This document shows, one piece after another, positions 25,882-34,878 of a stretch of DNA of 64,000 bases. The stretch lies in the NCBI GenBank assembly GCA_050256135.1, contig JBFWIF010000001.1:62001-126000 (forward strand), in the 5' to 3' direction. The first letter of the stretch is position 1. Each line of letters opens with the position of its first letter. Below the pieces are notes generated by a model. It was not told the DNA's origin and ran no database searches. It was given only the letters and a program-made list of their open reading frames with translations. The position numbers and the translations under genes were made by a program. This stretch comes from RZYP01 sp050256135. Its GTDB lineage: Bacteria > Bacillota > Negativicutes > Acidaminococcales > Acidaminococcaceae.

Positions 25882-26473
25882 GACGCACCTCTTTTCTTTG
25901 TTTCAAGTAGTTGACGCCGGCAAAAAGGAAACCCATAGTTATGAAGGCACCAGGCGGCATGAGCATAAGAAGGATTGGTTGATAAGAAGAACTTAGAACA
26001 GAAAAACCTAACAAGGTACCGTTTCCAAGTATTTCACGTATGGCAGCTACAAAGGAGAGGGACAGAGTAAAGCCGATGCCCATACCTATCGCATCTTGAA
26101 ATGATGCCCAAAGGCCATATTTGCTGGCAAATGCTTCTGCACGCCCCAAAATAATACAGTTAACGACAATCAGCGGGATGAAAATACCTAAAGCTGCATA
26201 AATATCAGGAACGAGAGCGTTCATCATCATTTCTGCAATGGTTACTAACGAAGCTATGACGACGATGTAACAGGGAATGCGAATTTGATCTGGTATAACG
26301 GATTTGAGAACAGAAATTGTCAGATTAGAAAAAATAAGGACTAGCGAAAAAGCAGCCCCCATGCCGAGAGCATTAGCAAGTGAAGTTGTAGTGGCCAATG
26401 CAGGACAGACACCGAGAACTTGGACGAACAGAGGGTTTTCCTTAATTATTCCTTTTGAAAATTCCGAAAACAT
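25874..26473 (-). CDS. rnfE: Rnf complex membrane subunit RnfE
   Basis: 199-residue membrane subunit and inverted-topology partner of RnfA. Diagnostic segments are KENPLFVQVLGVCPALATTT and IFIPLIVVNCIILGRAEAFA, each with a conserved Cys. It lies 30 bp after rnfG and overlaps rnfA. Confidence 0.96.
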   Translation of the reverse strand: MFSEFSKGIIKENPLFVQVLGVCPALATTTSLANALGMGAAFSLVLIFSNLTISVLKSVIPDQIRIPCYIVVIASLVTIAEMMMNALVPDIYAALGIFIPLIVVNCIILGRAEAFASKYGLWASFQDAIGMGIGFTLSLSFVAAIREILGNGTLLGFSVLSSSYQPILLMLMPPGAFITMGFLFAGVNYLKQRKEVRHG

Positions 26474-26503
26474 GGCAAGACTCCTTTCTCCGCGCAGGAA
26501 GAA

Positions 26504-27064
26504 TTATTTTATATAGTTTGCACGAAAATGTGCGCTAGCTATATTAATACCGCTGACAACGGCTTTAGAAGTGATTGTTGATGCTGTAATAGCCTGAATT
26601 TCCTGAGGCTTTTGCGCATCTTTGCTGACAACTAGTGGTTGATGCAGATCTTTGCTTAAAAATTGATCGAGAAATGCTGGTTCTGTGCATTTTGCGCCTA
26701 ATCCCGGCGTTTCTTTTTGGCTCAGGATCTTGACACCAGTTATTTTCATGGAGGGTTTCTCAATGCCGACCATGATTGTAATTTCACCAGCATAACCCTT
26801 AGGTGCCACAGTATAGATATAACCGTTAAAGCCAGAACCTTTGGCTGAACGATATATTTCTTTGATGGGTGAGTCGGCGGGAGCGGGAATCTTTTCCAGT
26901 TTGCCTGCCTGCGGAAAAACTTGTATATAGCTTTCCGCTACTTTTGCTGCTTCGCGTTCTGCAATTATGGAGTTAGTATAATCGTGAGCTGCTACCACCA
27001 ATGCGGTGCAAACAACGCAGATCGAAAGAAGTGTGAATGAAAGGCGAAAAACATTTTTAGACAT
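26504..27064 (-). CDS. rnfG: Rnf complex FMN-binding subunit RnfG
   Basis: 186 residues: an N-terminal membrane helix, then an extracytoplasmic FMN-binding domain. The covalent FMN site is ITASTITSKAV, with the acceptor Thr at residue 163; ETPGLGAK is the other conserved motif. Flavinylation would be by the ApbE encoded in the same operon. It overlaps rnfD by 8 bp. Confidence 0.94.
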   Translation of the reverse strand: MSKNVFRLSFTLLSICVVCTALVVAAHDYTNSIIAEREAAKVAESYIQVFPQAGKLEKIPAPADSPIKEIYRSAKGSGFNGYIYTVAPKGYAGEITIMVGIEKPSMKITGVKILSQKETPGLGAKCTEPAFLDQFLSKDLHQPLVVSKDAQKPQEIQAITASTITSKAVVSGINIASAHFRANYIK

Positions 27065-28181
27065 TTTTCTGCGCCCTCCCTCCGAATGGAGTGTTGCGGA
27101 TATAGCGGTCGATAAGAGGAGTAAGCATATTCATGATCAAAATGGAATAACAGACGCCTTCTATGTAACCACCACGCAAACGGATAAGAGCTGTTAAGAT
27201 ACCAAGGCCGATTGCGTAAATTATTCTGCCGTGTTTGGTCAGAGGGCTGGTTACCCAGTCAGTGGCCATGAAAAAAGCACCAATCATGAGTCCACCGCCA
27301 AACAGATGATAAAAGGGGAATAAAGGTGCATAACCGCGGAAGTAGCCGTAGGTGCCGGTTATCAGGAAAACAGTAAGCAGATAATAGAAAGGAATGCGCC
27401 AATCAACGTGACCGCGCCAGATTAGGAAAAGGCCACCCAGCAGAATGGCTGGCACGCAAGTTTCACCTAAAGAACCAGGAATATTTCCGAAAAAGAGCTG
27501 CCATAGATTTGGCAGTTGGTCAGCAGCACTTTGCCCTTTTTGCCACAAGCTTTCAGACATGCGCAGCATGGCGAGCGGAGTAGCGGTACTTACAGCATCA
27601 ATACCGACTTTGGTGGCAGAAGTGGTTGCATTCACTGTTGTAGTAAGCGCATGAGCGGCTTTTGTTGCTGAAGTTACGGAGTTTATTGAACCAACAGCAT
27701 TGGTGATACTATCAATAAATGAGTGAACCGGGGGCAGCCAGGTCGTCATTTGTTGCGGCATAGAGGCCAGCAAGATGGCCCGGCCAATATGGGCAGGGTT
27801 GAAAATATTGTTGCCCAAACCTCCGAAAACCTGCTTGCCGATAACTATAGCGCAAAAACTGCCGAAAACTGCGAAAACAGGTGATAACCCTGGCGGCAGG
27901 CACAATGCCAGGAGCAAACCAGTAAGGAGAGCGCTGCCGTCTTTTACTGTAATTGCACGTCCCATTATCTTTTCGCATAGTGCTTCAAAGAAGACAGCGG
28001 AAAGGCAGCAGGCAAGTATTACGGTTAGGGCATCCACACGGAAAAACCAAACTGCAGCCAAGGTAACGGGTATCAAGGACAGCAACACATCACGCATAGC
28101 TGCGCTGACTGTGCTCCCGCAATGAATATGAGGTGATGACGAGACAAGGATTAATCGAGCTGGTGTTTTAATCGGATCCAT
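27057..28181 (-). CDS. rnfD: Rnf complex membrane subunit RnfD
   Basis: 374-residue polytopic subunit with a covalent FMN, probably on T201 in DAVSTATPLA. Other family marks are GGLGNNIFNPAHIGRA and MATDWVTSPLT. A Ser/Thr/Ala-rich segment of about 30 residues (roughly 162-192) precedes the flavin site and looks like an insertion relative to typical RnfD. The ATG at 28181 has AAAGGA eight bases upstream; the longer reading from 28208 is rejected. It follows rnfC by 64 bp. Confidence 0.94.
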   Translation of the reverse strand: MDPIKTPARLILVSSSPHIHCGSTVSAAMRDVLLSLIPVTLAAVWFFRVDALTVILACCLSAVFFEALCEKIMGRAITVKDGSALLTGLLLALCLPPGLSPVFAVFGSFCAIVIGKQVFGGLGNNIFNPAHIGRAILLASMPQQMTTWLPPVHSFIDSITNAVGSINSVTSATKAAHALTTTVNATTSATKVGIDAVSTATPLAMLRMSESLWQKGQSAADQLPNLWQLFFGNIPGSLGETCVPAILLGGLFLIWRGHVDWRIPFYYLLTVFLITGTYGYFRGYAPLFPFYHLFGGGLMIGAFFMATDWVTSPLTKHGRIIYAIGLGILTALIRLRGGYIEGVCYSILIMNMLTPLIDRYIRNTPFGGRAQKNV

Positions 28182-28245
28182 TAAAAAATTCCTTTCCCTG
28201 AAGCGCATATTTAATACTTTATCTTAAATAATTAAAGAATATTCA

Positions 28246-29610
28246 CTAATTTTTGAATAAAGGATTACAGCCGCCGGAACCACCGGTCATTATGAACTGC
28301 TTGCCCATGCGAATGTATTGCACCAAAGGAATGTGTGATGGGCAATTATAAGAGCAGCAGCCGCATTCAATGCAGGAAGCAATATCGCTGGCCGCAGCAT
28401 CCATCCATTTTCGCCGTTTTACTGCTTTGACGATAACAGTTGGTTCTAAAAACATGGGACAAACGTCTAGGCAGTGTCCGCAACGGACACAAGTTTCTTC
28501 TGTCAGGAAGCGTGCGAGCGGAGAATCATGGCTGAAGAGCAAAAGACCGGTTGTGCCTTTGATCACGGAGTATTGCAGTGATCCGACAGCAAAACCCATC
28601 ATTGGTCCGCCGCAAAGTATTTTCCCTATTTCGCAGTTTTTAATACCACCGGCTGCTTTTTCTATGACATCGCTGTAAAGAGTACCTATACGAACGAGAT
28701 AGTTGCCCGGTTTCTGAACAGCATCGCCACTGACAGTAAGAACTCTTTCGTAGCAAGGAAGATCTTTTTCTACTGCCAGAGCTGTTTGCATTGCAGTCGT
28801 AGCGTTATCGACGATAACGCCTACAGCCGAAGGCAATCCTCTGTCAGGTACTGTGCGGCCGGTAACAGCGTAGATCAGCTGTTTTTCGGAGCCTTGCGGA
28901 TACTTTTCCTTGCAGACCATTACCGAAATATTCGGTTCATCTCTGGTCAAGCTGGTGAGATGTTGGATGGCATCCGGTTTGTTATCTTCTATGGCAATGA
29001 TGCCTTTTTGTGCAGAAGACGCAATGATAAAATACTTGAGACCGTTTATGATCTTTTCAGCTGCTTCAAGAAGTATACGGTGATCAGCCGTGATGAATGG
29101 TTCACACTCAATACCATTGATGATAACGGTGTCAATGCTTGGGGCATCCTTGGGCGGAGCGTATTTGACATGAGTCGGAAAGGAAGCGCCGCCCATGCCG
29201 ACAATGCCCTTATCCAGTAGTAGCTGTCTGATAGTTTCTGGTTTGATTTCACCGTTGTATTTCCCGGGTTTAATGTCTTCGGCCATTGTATCCAGACCAT
29301 CATTTTTAATGATGATGCAGTCGGATAGACTTCCGTTAGGGAGATATCTTTTTTCAAAACGTGTTACCATGCCACTGACACTTGCATGTATATTGCTGCT
29401 TACAAAACCTTGTGCTGCGGCTACGAGCTGTCCTAATTTTACTTTTTCACCGACCGATACTATCGGTTTTGCCGGCGCACCAATATGCATGGAAAGTGGC
29501 AGATAGACATATTCTGGTGCATCCATCCTTATAATAGGGAGGCTGCTGGTTATATCTTTTTCTGCCGGGATATGTGTGCCACCTTTGAAAGTGGCTTTTC
29601 TAGAAAACAT
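28246..29610 (-). CDS. rnfC: Rnf complex NADH-binding subunit RnfC
   Basis: First gene of the rnf operon, 454 residues. It has an N-terminal barrel domain (GGTHIPAEKD), the NADH/FMN domain (GIVGMGGASFPTHVK and NGIECEPFITAD) and two 4Fe-4S motifs (CVRCGHCLDVCP, CIECGCCSYNCP). The ATG at 29610 follows GAGGTGG. The operon order C-D-G-E-A-B is complete. The complex couples reduced ferredoxin oxidation by NAD+ to export of Na+ or H+. Confidence 0.96.
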   Translation of the reverse strand: MFSRKATFKGGTHIPAEKDITSSLPIIRMDAPEYVYLPLSMHIGAPAKPIVSVGEKVKLGQLVAAAQGFVSSNIHASVSGMVTRFEKRYLPNGSLSDCIIIKNDGLDTMAEDIKPGKYNGEIKPETIRQLLLDKGIVGMGGASFPTHVKYAPPKDAPSIDTVIINGIECEPFITADHRILLEAAEKIINGLKYFIIASSAQKGIIAIEDNKPDAIQHLTSLTRDEPNISVMVCKEKYPQGSEKQLIYAVTGRTVPDRGLPSAVGVIVDNATTAMQTALAVEKDLPCYERVLTVSGDAVQKPGNYLVRIGTLYSDVIEKAAGGIKNCEIGKILCGGPMMGFAVGSLQYSVIKGTTGLLLFSHDSPLARFLTEETCVRCGHCLDVCPMFLEPTVIVKAVKRRKWMDAAASDIASCIECGCCSYNCPSHIPLVQYIRMGKQFIMTGGSGGCNPLFKN

Positions 29611-29667
29611 TAAATCCACCTCATTTTGCCTCAAATAGCATACACTATTGAATAGTAATTAAATTGT

Positions 29668-29696
29668 ATTATACGCTATTGGAAAAATCAAGGCAA
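29668..29696 (-). promoter_or_regulatory. Promoter of the rnf operon
   Basis: On the minus strand TTGCCT (29696-29691) and TATAAT (29673-29668) are 17 bp apart, giving a leader of about 50 bases before rnfC. Confidence 0.75.
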
Positions 29697-29728
29697 AAAA
29701 GAACAAAAAATTAGTCAAAAATGAGACA

Positions 29729-29875
29729 ATTGTAAAGTTTTTCTATTTTACAATAAATTCACAAAGTGCTAAGGCTAAATTAGCTAAAAATGTTATATAA
29801 TAGTTACAGTAAAGTGTATTATAAGTAACTGATTTTAAACGCAATATCATTTTAATGTAAATAATCTTTACTGTA
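29729..29875. promoter_or_regulatory. Two inverted repeats in the divergent rnf / radical SAM intergenic region
   Basis: ATTGTAAA (29729-29736) is mirrored by TTTACAAT (29747-29754), and TACAGTAAAG (29805-29814) by CTTTACTGTA (29866-29875). A TATAAT at 29796-29801 lies between them and may belong to the plus-strand gene. They look like operator or RNA-stem sequences, but no regulator can be assigned. Confidence 0.45.
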
Positions 29876-29911
29876 GTAAACTTAATAAAATGTAAAATTG
29901 GAGGATATTCA

Positions 29912-30811
29912 ATGTTTTTTGATTCTTATGATACCCCGGTATTCAGACCGCCCAGTGAAGCTAACAGCTTCATTCTACGTGTTACCAGGGGATGTGCACA
30001 CAATAAGTGTACATATTGCAATATGTACAGGGATGTTCAATTCATGACTTGTACTGATGAAGAAATATCCAGGCAAATTGCCTTGGCTGCCCATTATGGA
30101 AAAAGTCAGGTTAAGAGAGTATTTTTGGCTGATGGTGATGCTTTGGTTCTTTCTACAGAAAAATTGCTAAAAATATTAAAAGTGCTTTTTGAAACCTTTC
30201 CGAAATTGCAAAGAGTTTCTTCCTACGCAGCGCCTAAGGATATCCTGAGAAAATCTGTCGAAGAGCTGCAGCAATTAGAAAAAGCGGGGTTAAAACTTCT
30301 TTATTATGGTATGGAAACAGGCGATGACGCTGTTTTGAAGGCTGTGAACAAAGGAGTAAGCGGGCCGGAAGCGGTGGAGGCCGGGAAGCGGGTTGTTGCT
30401 GCCGGCATGAAACTTTCTATTATGATTATTCTCGGTCTGGCAGGCGTTAAAGGATCAGACCAACACGCAAAAGAAACTGCGAAGGCCATTAATGAAATCA
30501 AACCGAATATGCTTAGTGCTATAACACTGATGTTGTATCGTGGCAGTGAGCTTCTTGACCAATATGAACGTGGTGAATTCGAGCCGCTAAATCCGCAGGG
30601 TATTATGCTCGAACTACACAAAATAATATCCTTAGTGCAATTGCCTCCGGAAAGTCATTGCCTTTTCCGCAGCAATCATGTGTCCAACTATGTGCAGCTG
30701 GCTGCAACCTTGCCTAAGGATAAGGAAAGGCTGCTTCAGCAGATTACACAGGCTGCTTCAGAATTAGGTAAGTGGAAGGATTGGGACGTTTACAATAACA
30801 CCAGATACTGA
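29912..30811 (+). CDS. Radical SAM protein
   Basis: 299 residues. The iron-sulfur/SAM motif is C-x4-C-x2-C with cysteines at 28, 33 and 36 (RGCAHNKCTYCNMY). A TIM-barrel follows, with YYGMETGDDAVLKAVNKG resembling the Elp3/MiaB/NifB-type radical SAM group. No accessory B12 or SPASM domain is visible. The ATG has GGAGG nine bases upstream. The reaction is unknown; it stands divergent to the rnf operon. Confidence 0.88.
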   Translation: MFFDSYDTPVFRPPSEANSFILRVTRGCAHNKCTYCNMYRDVQFMTCTDEEISRQIALAAHYGKSQVKRVFLADGDALVLSTEKLLKILKVLFETFPKLQRVSSYAAPKDILRKSVEELQQLEKAGLKLLYYGMETGDDAVLKAVNKGVSGPEAVEAGKRVVAAGMKLSIMIILGLAGVKGSDQHAKETAKAINEIKPNMLSAITLMLYRGSELLDQYERGEFEPLNPQGIMLELHKIISLVQLPPESHCLFRSNHVSNYVQLAATLPKDKERLLQQITQAASELGKWKDWDVYNNTRY

Positions 30812-30830
30812 TGCAAAGGGGGGAACTTAA

Positions 30831-31520
30831 ATGAGGCATAAGCTATACCTGACTGTAATCTGTGTGCTTTTAATTCTTCTATTGCCGCAAACAGTTTTGG
30901 CAGCTTCTGCACCGCTTAAGACCGGCGATAAAGGCTGGAAGGTAAAGGTAGCGCAGCAAAAGCTGAATGTTATCGGAATCAATACGGAAATTACAGGCAA
31001 GTTTTCCAAAGAGACAGAAAATGCTCTTAAGAAGTTCCAGAAAAAGTATAAGTTAAAAGTTACGGGGCTGCTGGACGATAAGACTTACCGAAAGGTTATC
31101 GATGCTGCTTTTGCAAGGGAAGGCATTCGCGGTGTCAGCGGCAGGGAGATTATTGCTACGGCAGCTAGATACAAAGGTGTACCGTACAAATTCGGCGGTA
31201 CTACGCCGAAAGCTTTTGATTGCTCCGGCTATGTGCAGTATGTTTTTGCCCAGCACAAGGCTAAATTGCCGCGGTTGGCAGATGCGCAGTGTCTGGAAGG
31301 AATTTTTGTATTGAAGAAGGACCTTCGCGAGGGAGATTTAGTTTTCTTTACAACTTATGAACCTGGTGCTTCGCATGTCGGCATTTACGCCGGCAAAAAT
31401 AACTTTTGGAATGCTTCATCACATGGTGTCATGCTTAGCAGCTTGAAAGAAAAGTATTGGAGCGAACACTACTATGGAGCACGCAGGGTGTTGGCAGATT
31501 CTGATAAATTATCAGGATAA
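30831..31520 (+). CDS. Secreted NlpC/P60 peptidase with peptidoglycan-binding domain
   Basis: 229 residues. A signal peptide (to about residue 26, ending TVLAASA) leads a peptidoglycan-binding domain (about 30-85, GDKGWKVKVAQQKLNVIG) and a C-terminal NlpC/P60 endopeptidase. The catalytic Cys131 lies in AFDCSGYVQYVF and His182 in GASHVGIYAG. It cleaves peptide cross-links in cell-wall remodelling. It begins 19 bp after the radical SAM gene with a GGGGGG-type ribosome site, so the two may be co-transcribed. Confidence 0.93.
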   Translation: MRHKLYLTVICVLLILLLPQTVLAASAPLKTGDKGWKVKVAQQKLNVIGINTEITGKFSKETENALKKFQKKYKLKVTGLLDDKTYRKVIDAAFAREGIRGVSGREIIATAARYKGVPYKFGGTTPKAFDCSGYVQYVFAQHKAKLPRLADAQCLEGIFVLKKDLREGDLVFFTTYEPGASHVGIYAGKNNFWNASSHGVMLSSLKEKYWSEHYYGARRVLADSDKLSG

Positions 31521-31642
31521 ATGTAACAAAATTTATATTTTTGTCAGTATACTTGTAGGAATTATAAAAATTATGTCGAATAATACACAGCAACAAAGTT
31601 GGTTATTTTGATTGAAATGGTAAATGAGGAGGGTAATACTGA

Positions 31643-33526
31643 ATGATTCGTGAAAGACGTAATAAAGAGAAACTGGCATCCTATTACAAGAAATTCATGG
31701 AAGAGGGAATTGTCGATCCTAATGTACATCCTTGGGTGGCTGAATCCTGGCAGCGCTGTGCCGCTATGAAACTGCCGCATGAAACGATGCCGAAACTTAA
31801 CAAATTAAGTAAGGAAGAAATTGTTGAACATCAAAAAGCACATGAGTTCATCGTCAGATACGTGGATGGATTGTATGAGCAGAATAAGCAGCACTTTAAT
31901 GTTCATAATTTAAGCATGCTGCTGATTGACGAAGATGGTTATGTAATAAAAAATTATGCGTTGCCCTTCTTTCAGAGAGTAATTGAAGATATCCAGGGTA
32001 TGCGTGTTTTGGAAGAAGATGTAGGCACCTCAAGTATCAGCGTTGCTAGAGAGCATAACGTACCTTTCCTGATGTTTGGACCAGAAATGTGGATCAAAGA
32101 CAGCCATTCAGGCGATGCCTGCAGCGCACCAGTCTGTGTGAACGGCAAAATACGTTACATTATCTCTTTCTTCTCACTTGATCAAAGTGATTTGCCTTAT
32201 GATATGCTTCTTTCATTATTATTAACGATGAAATATTCCATTGAACAGCATCTGCATCTCTTAGAATATTGGAACATCTATCAGCTGACCATGAATGAAT
32301 TGCCGGTATCTGTTTACTGGGTTGGTAAAGACGAAAAGATTAAATACTGTAATAACAATGCTACCAGTCGTCTGGAAGGCAAAGATAAAATGGAAGATGT
32401 TTTCCTTAATTATGAACACATTCCTATTAAGAAGGCTTTAAAGGGTTCACCGACGCATCGCCGTGAAATTACCTGGATAACACAGGACAGGACATATGAA
32501 GACATTACGACGGTTTTACCTGTTAAATCAGGTAGTGATGTTGAAAGTGCTTTAGTTTTGACGATGTCTATTGAAGATCTGAAAACGACAATTGCGCATG
32601 CAACCGGTTACAGCTCACGTTACAGCTTGTACAGCATGGTTGGGGAAACCAGCGAATTTTTGGCTCTGCAGCATAAGGCTTCCCGTATTGCCCGCAGCGA
32701 TAATAACATTCTTATCCAGGGTGAACCTGGCACAGGCAAGCAGCGCCTGGCGCATGGTATTCATCAGGCCAGTCCGCGTGCCGCTGCACCGCTGATCGTA
32801 GTTAAATGTTATAACGGACCAATTTCCGAACTAGAAGCTGAATTCTTTGGTTCTACTGACAGTGAAAATCAGCCAACAGCAGGAAAATTGGAATTATCAT
32901 TGGGCGGAACCCTTTTCCTGGACGAGGTCGAAAAACTACCGGTTGAAATGGGCGATAAGCTCGCGGATGCGCTCAAAAACGGTATCGTCAACAAGGAAAC
33001 AGGAGTCAGGAAAAAACTTAATATCCGCGTGATTGCGGCTTGTGATTCCAACCTGAAGAGACTTGCTGATAAGGGCTTGTTTTCTAAAGAACTTTATGAA
33101 TTGGTGCTGAATACTGTTATTCGTGTTCCGCCATTGCGTGAAAGAGTCAAGGATATCGAAGTTATTGCGACCCATATCCTTGCAGAGATGTCTGCACAGC
33201 ACAGCCTGCCGCCTAAACGTTTATCAGCTAAAGCATTACAGCTATTGACTGGCTGCAGTTGGACAGGCAATATCAAACAATTGCAGGGTGTTATTGAGCA
33301 AGCTTTCTTCCATACTCCTGGCAGCATTATCGAAGCGGAAAATATCAAACTGCCTGGTGACCGTACTTTGGAAAAATCCTGGAAATATGATAAAGATGCC
33401 TTTATTGCTGCCTGGAAATCAGCTGGCGGTAATATCAGCAAGCTTGCCGGCATGCTGGATGTCAGCCGCGTAACTTTATACCGGTATCTGAAAAAATATG
33501 AACTGGGACCTAAAGATGAAGAATAG
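31643..33526 (+). CDS. AcoR-like Fis-family regulator lacking sigma-54 contact residues
   Basis: 627 residues. An AcoR/GAF-like sensor region covers about 25-190 (SWQRC, LLIDEDGYVI, EEDVGTSSIS) and a PAS domain about 220-330 (LPVSVYWVGKDEKIKYCNNN). An AAA+ domain starts with Walker A GEPGTGKQ at about residue 360 and Walker B GTLFLDEVEK. A Fis-type helix-turn-helix closes the protein (NISKLAGMLDVSRVTLYRYL). The GAFTGA loop that touches sigma-54 is absent (FFGSTDSENQPTAGKLELS stands there), and the usual arginine finger stretch reads SKELYELVLNTV. It is therefore probably not a sigma-54 activator. Target unknown. Confidence 0.85.
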   Translation: MIRERRNKEKLASYYKKFMEEGIVDPNVHPWVAESWQRCAAMKLPHETMPKLNKLSKEEIVEHQKAHEFIVRYVDGLYEQNKQHFNVHNLSMLLIDEDGYVIKNYALPFFQRVIEDIQGMRVLEEDVGTSSISVAREHNVPFLMFGPEMWIKDSHSGDACSAPVCVNGKIRYIISFFSLDQSDLPYDMLLSLLLTMKYSIEQHLHLLEYWNIYQLTMNELPVSVYWVGKDEKIKYCNNNATSRLEGKDKMEDVFLNYEHIPIKKALKGSPTHRREITWITQDRTYEDITTVLPVKSGSDVESALVLTMSIEDLKTTIAHATGYSSRYSLYSMVGETSEFLALQHKASRIARSDNNILIQGEPGTGKQRLAHGIHQASPRAAAPLIVVKCYNGPISELEAEFFGSTDSENQPTAGKLELSLGGTLFLDEVEKLPVEMGDKLADALKNGIVNKETGVRKKLNIRVIAACDSNLKRLADKGLFSKELYELVLNTVIRVPPLRERVKDIEVIATHILAEMSAQHSLPPKRLSAKALQLLTGCSWTGNIKQLQGVIEQAFFHTPGSIIEAENIKLPGDRTLEKSWKYDKDAFIAAWKSAGGNISKLAGMLDVSRVTLYRYLKKYELGPKDEE

Positions 33527-33548
33527 CAGCAACTAAATTAAAAAAATA

Positions 33549-33592
33549 AAAATGCACAGCAGAAGCAAAATAGCCTACTGTGCATTTTTTGT
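33549..33592. terminator. Terminator between convergent genes
   Basis: AATGCACAG (33551-33559) pairs with CTGTGCATT (33578-33586), followed by a T run. It lies between the regulator gene and the minus-strand PPOX-type gene. Confidence 0.82.
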
Positions 33593-33623
33593 TAAGTTTA
33601 ATGTTTTAAACTGTTAGCAAAGA

Positions 33624-34025
33624 TTAAAGTTTAGTTATTTCTTCATGGCTACCGTCCATGGCATCAATAGTTGCCACCAATCTTGTTGCGGCAAAAGGAA
33701 CGAAACGTGATCCTTTTGGGTCTGCATAGATAGTTTCTAACATTGGCATTGCTTTGTAGGCGGCAGCCAAAACCTCGGGACTTTCATCGAACATGGCTTT
33801 GCCTCGTAACCGCAGCCATTTATTGTCTTTGTTAGTACAGCAAATTTCAAATTGAGGGTTAATTTGGAGCTGCTGGTAAACTTCTTTTTTACTGCCGATG
33901 CCAAAATAGAGTTTTCCCTGGTATTCCATAAAGAATCCAAGGGGACGAAGACGAGGGGCTGTGCCGTGGACGGAAGCAAGGTAAAAAACTCCGCACTCTT
34001 TCAAAAAATCAGTAATTTTTCCCAT
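33624..34025 (-). CDS. Pyridoxamine 5'-phosphate oxidase-family flavoprotein
   Basis: 133 residues with the split-barrel FMN fold: FYLASVHGTAPRLRPLGFF at the N-terminus, LYFGIGSKKEVYQQLQINPQ and WLRLRGKA. Small members of this family bind FMN or F420-like cofactors and often act on unknown substrates; it is not PdxH itself. AGGAGG precedes the ATG at 34025. Single-gene unit. Confidence 0.85.
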   Translation of the reverse strand: MGKITDFLKECGVFYLASVHGTAPRLRPLGFFMEYQGKLYFGIGSKKEVYQQLQINPQFEICCTNKDNKWLRLRGKAMFDESPEVLAAAYKAMPMLETIYADPKGSRFVPFAATRLVATIDAMDGSHEEITKL

Positions 34026-34220
34026 TTATAAAACCTCCTGACGCAATATTACTTGCCATTGAAAAGGTTTGTCGTTAATGACATTATAGTACTGCTGCAT
34101 AAAAACTACAAGGAAGCAGGCTCTTTGGAATTCTTTTTTACAGATATTTGTTATATAATGGGATAGCGAGGATTTTTTAGTCCTGGAACAGAAGTCAGAT
34201 TGTTTAAAAGGTGGTTTGTA

Positions 34221-34859
34221 ATGAGACTCAGGAAAAAAGCATGGATAAGCGATGCCATAATGGAATTAAAAGACGAATACGTGATTCTTGATAATATTGA
34301 AGGGCATAAAGGACACTGGCAGGAAATGTTCCCTGGCAAAACATTGGCTTTGGAAATTGGCTGCGGCAAGGGCGATTTTGTTAACGGGATGGCAGAACTT
34401 AATCCCGATAAGGCATATATAGGTGTAGAAACGCAGAAGGACATCTGTTACTATCCGGCTAAGAAAGCCAAAGAAGCTGACAGGACTAATGTCAAAATTA
34501 TCTGTGGCAATGCCGCCTATCTGGAGGAATGGTTTGAACCGGGGGAAATAAAAGAATTATACTTAAACTTCAGCGATCCTTGGCCGAAGGCCAGACATGC
34601 TGCCAGGAGATTGACGCATCGTGGTTTTTTAGCCATTTATAAGAAATTGTTGGGCAAAGGCGCTCATTTGCGCTTCAAAACCGACAATAGGGCCTTATTT
34701 GATTTTTCTCTGGAAGAATTTAAAGAATTCGGAGCGGAGATAGTTGCGGTCAGCTATGATCTTCATCATTCCGATTATGATAATCCGGTAATGACTGAAT
34801 ATGAGCGTAAATTCAGCGCATTGGGCAATCCGATTTGTTTTTGCGAAGTAGTTTTCTAA
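34221..34859 (+). CDS. trmB: tRNA (guanine-N7-)-methyltransferase
   Basis: Methylates G46 of tRNA with SAM. The 212-residue protein carries LALEIGCGKGDFVNGMA, YIGVETQKDI, LYLNFSDPWPKARHAARRL and RFKTDNRALFDFSL, all TrmB hallmarks. The ATG at 34221 has AAGGTGG seven bases upstream; an in-frame TTG at 34200 is not supported. It precedes the ftsW/PBP pair by 19 bp and may share their transcript. Confidence 0.95.
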   Translation: MRLRKKAWISDAIMELKDEYVILDNIEGHKGHWQEMFPGKTLALEIGCGKGDFVNGMAELNPDKAYIGVETQKDICYYPAKKAKEADRTNVKIICGNAAYLEEWFEPGEIKELYLNFSDPWPKARHAARRLTHRGFLAIYKKLLGKGAHLRFKTDNRALFDFSLEEFKEFGAEIVAVSYDLHHSDYDNPVMTEYERKFSALGNPICFCEVVF

Positions 34860-34878
34860 AAATACATGGGGTGAGGGT

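Noticed and set aside
31521..31642. Sigma-54 (-24/-12) promoter before the AcoR-like gene
   Set aside because: No GG-N10-GC pair of the right form is present, and the regulator itself lacks the sigma-54 contact loop.
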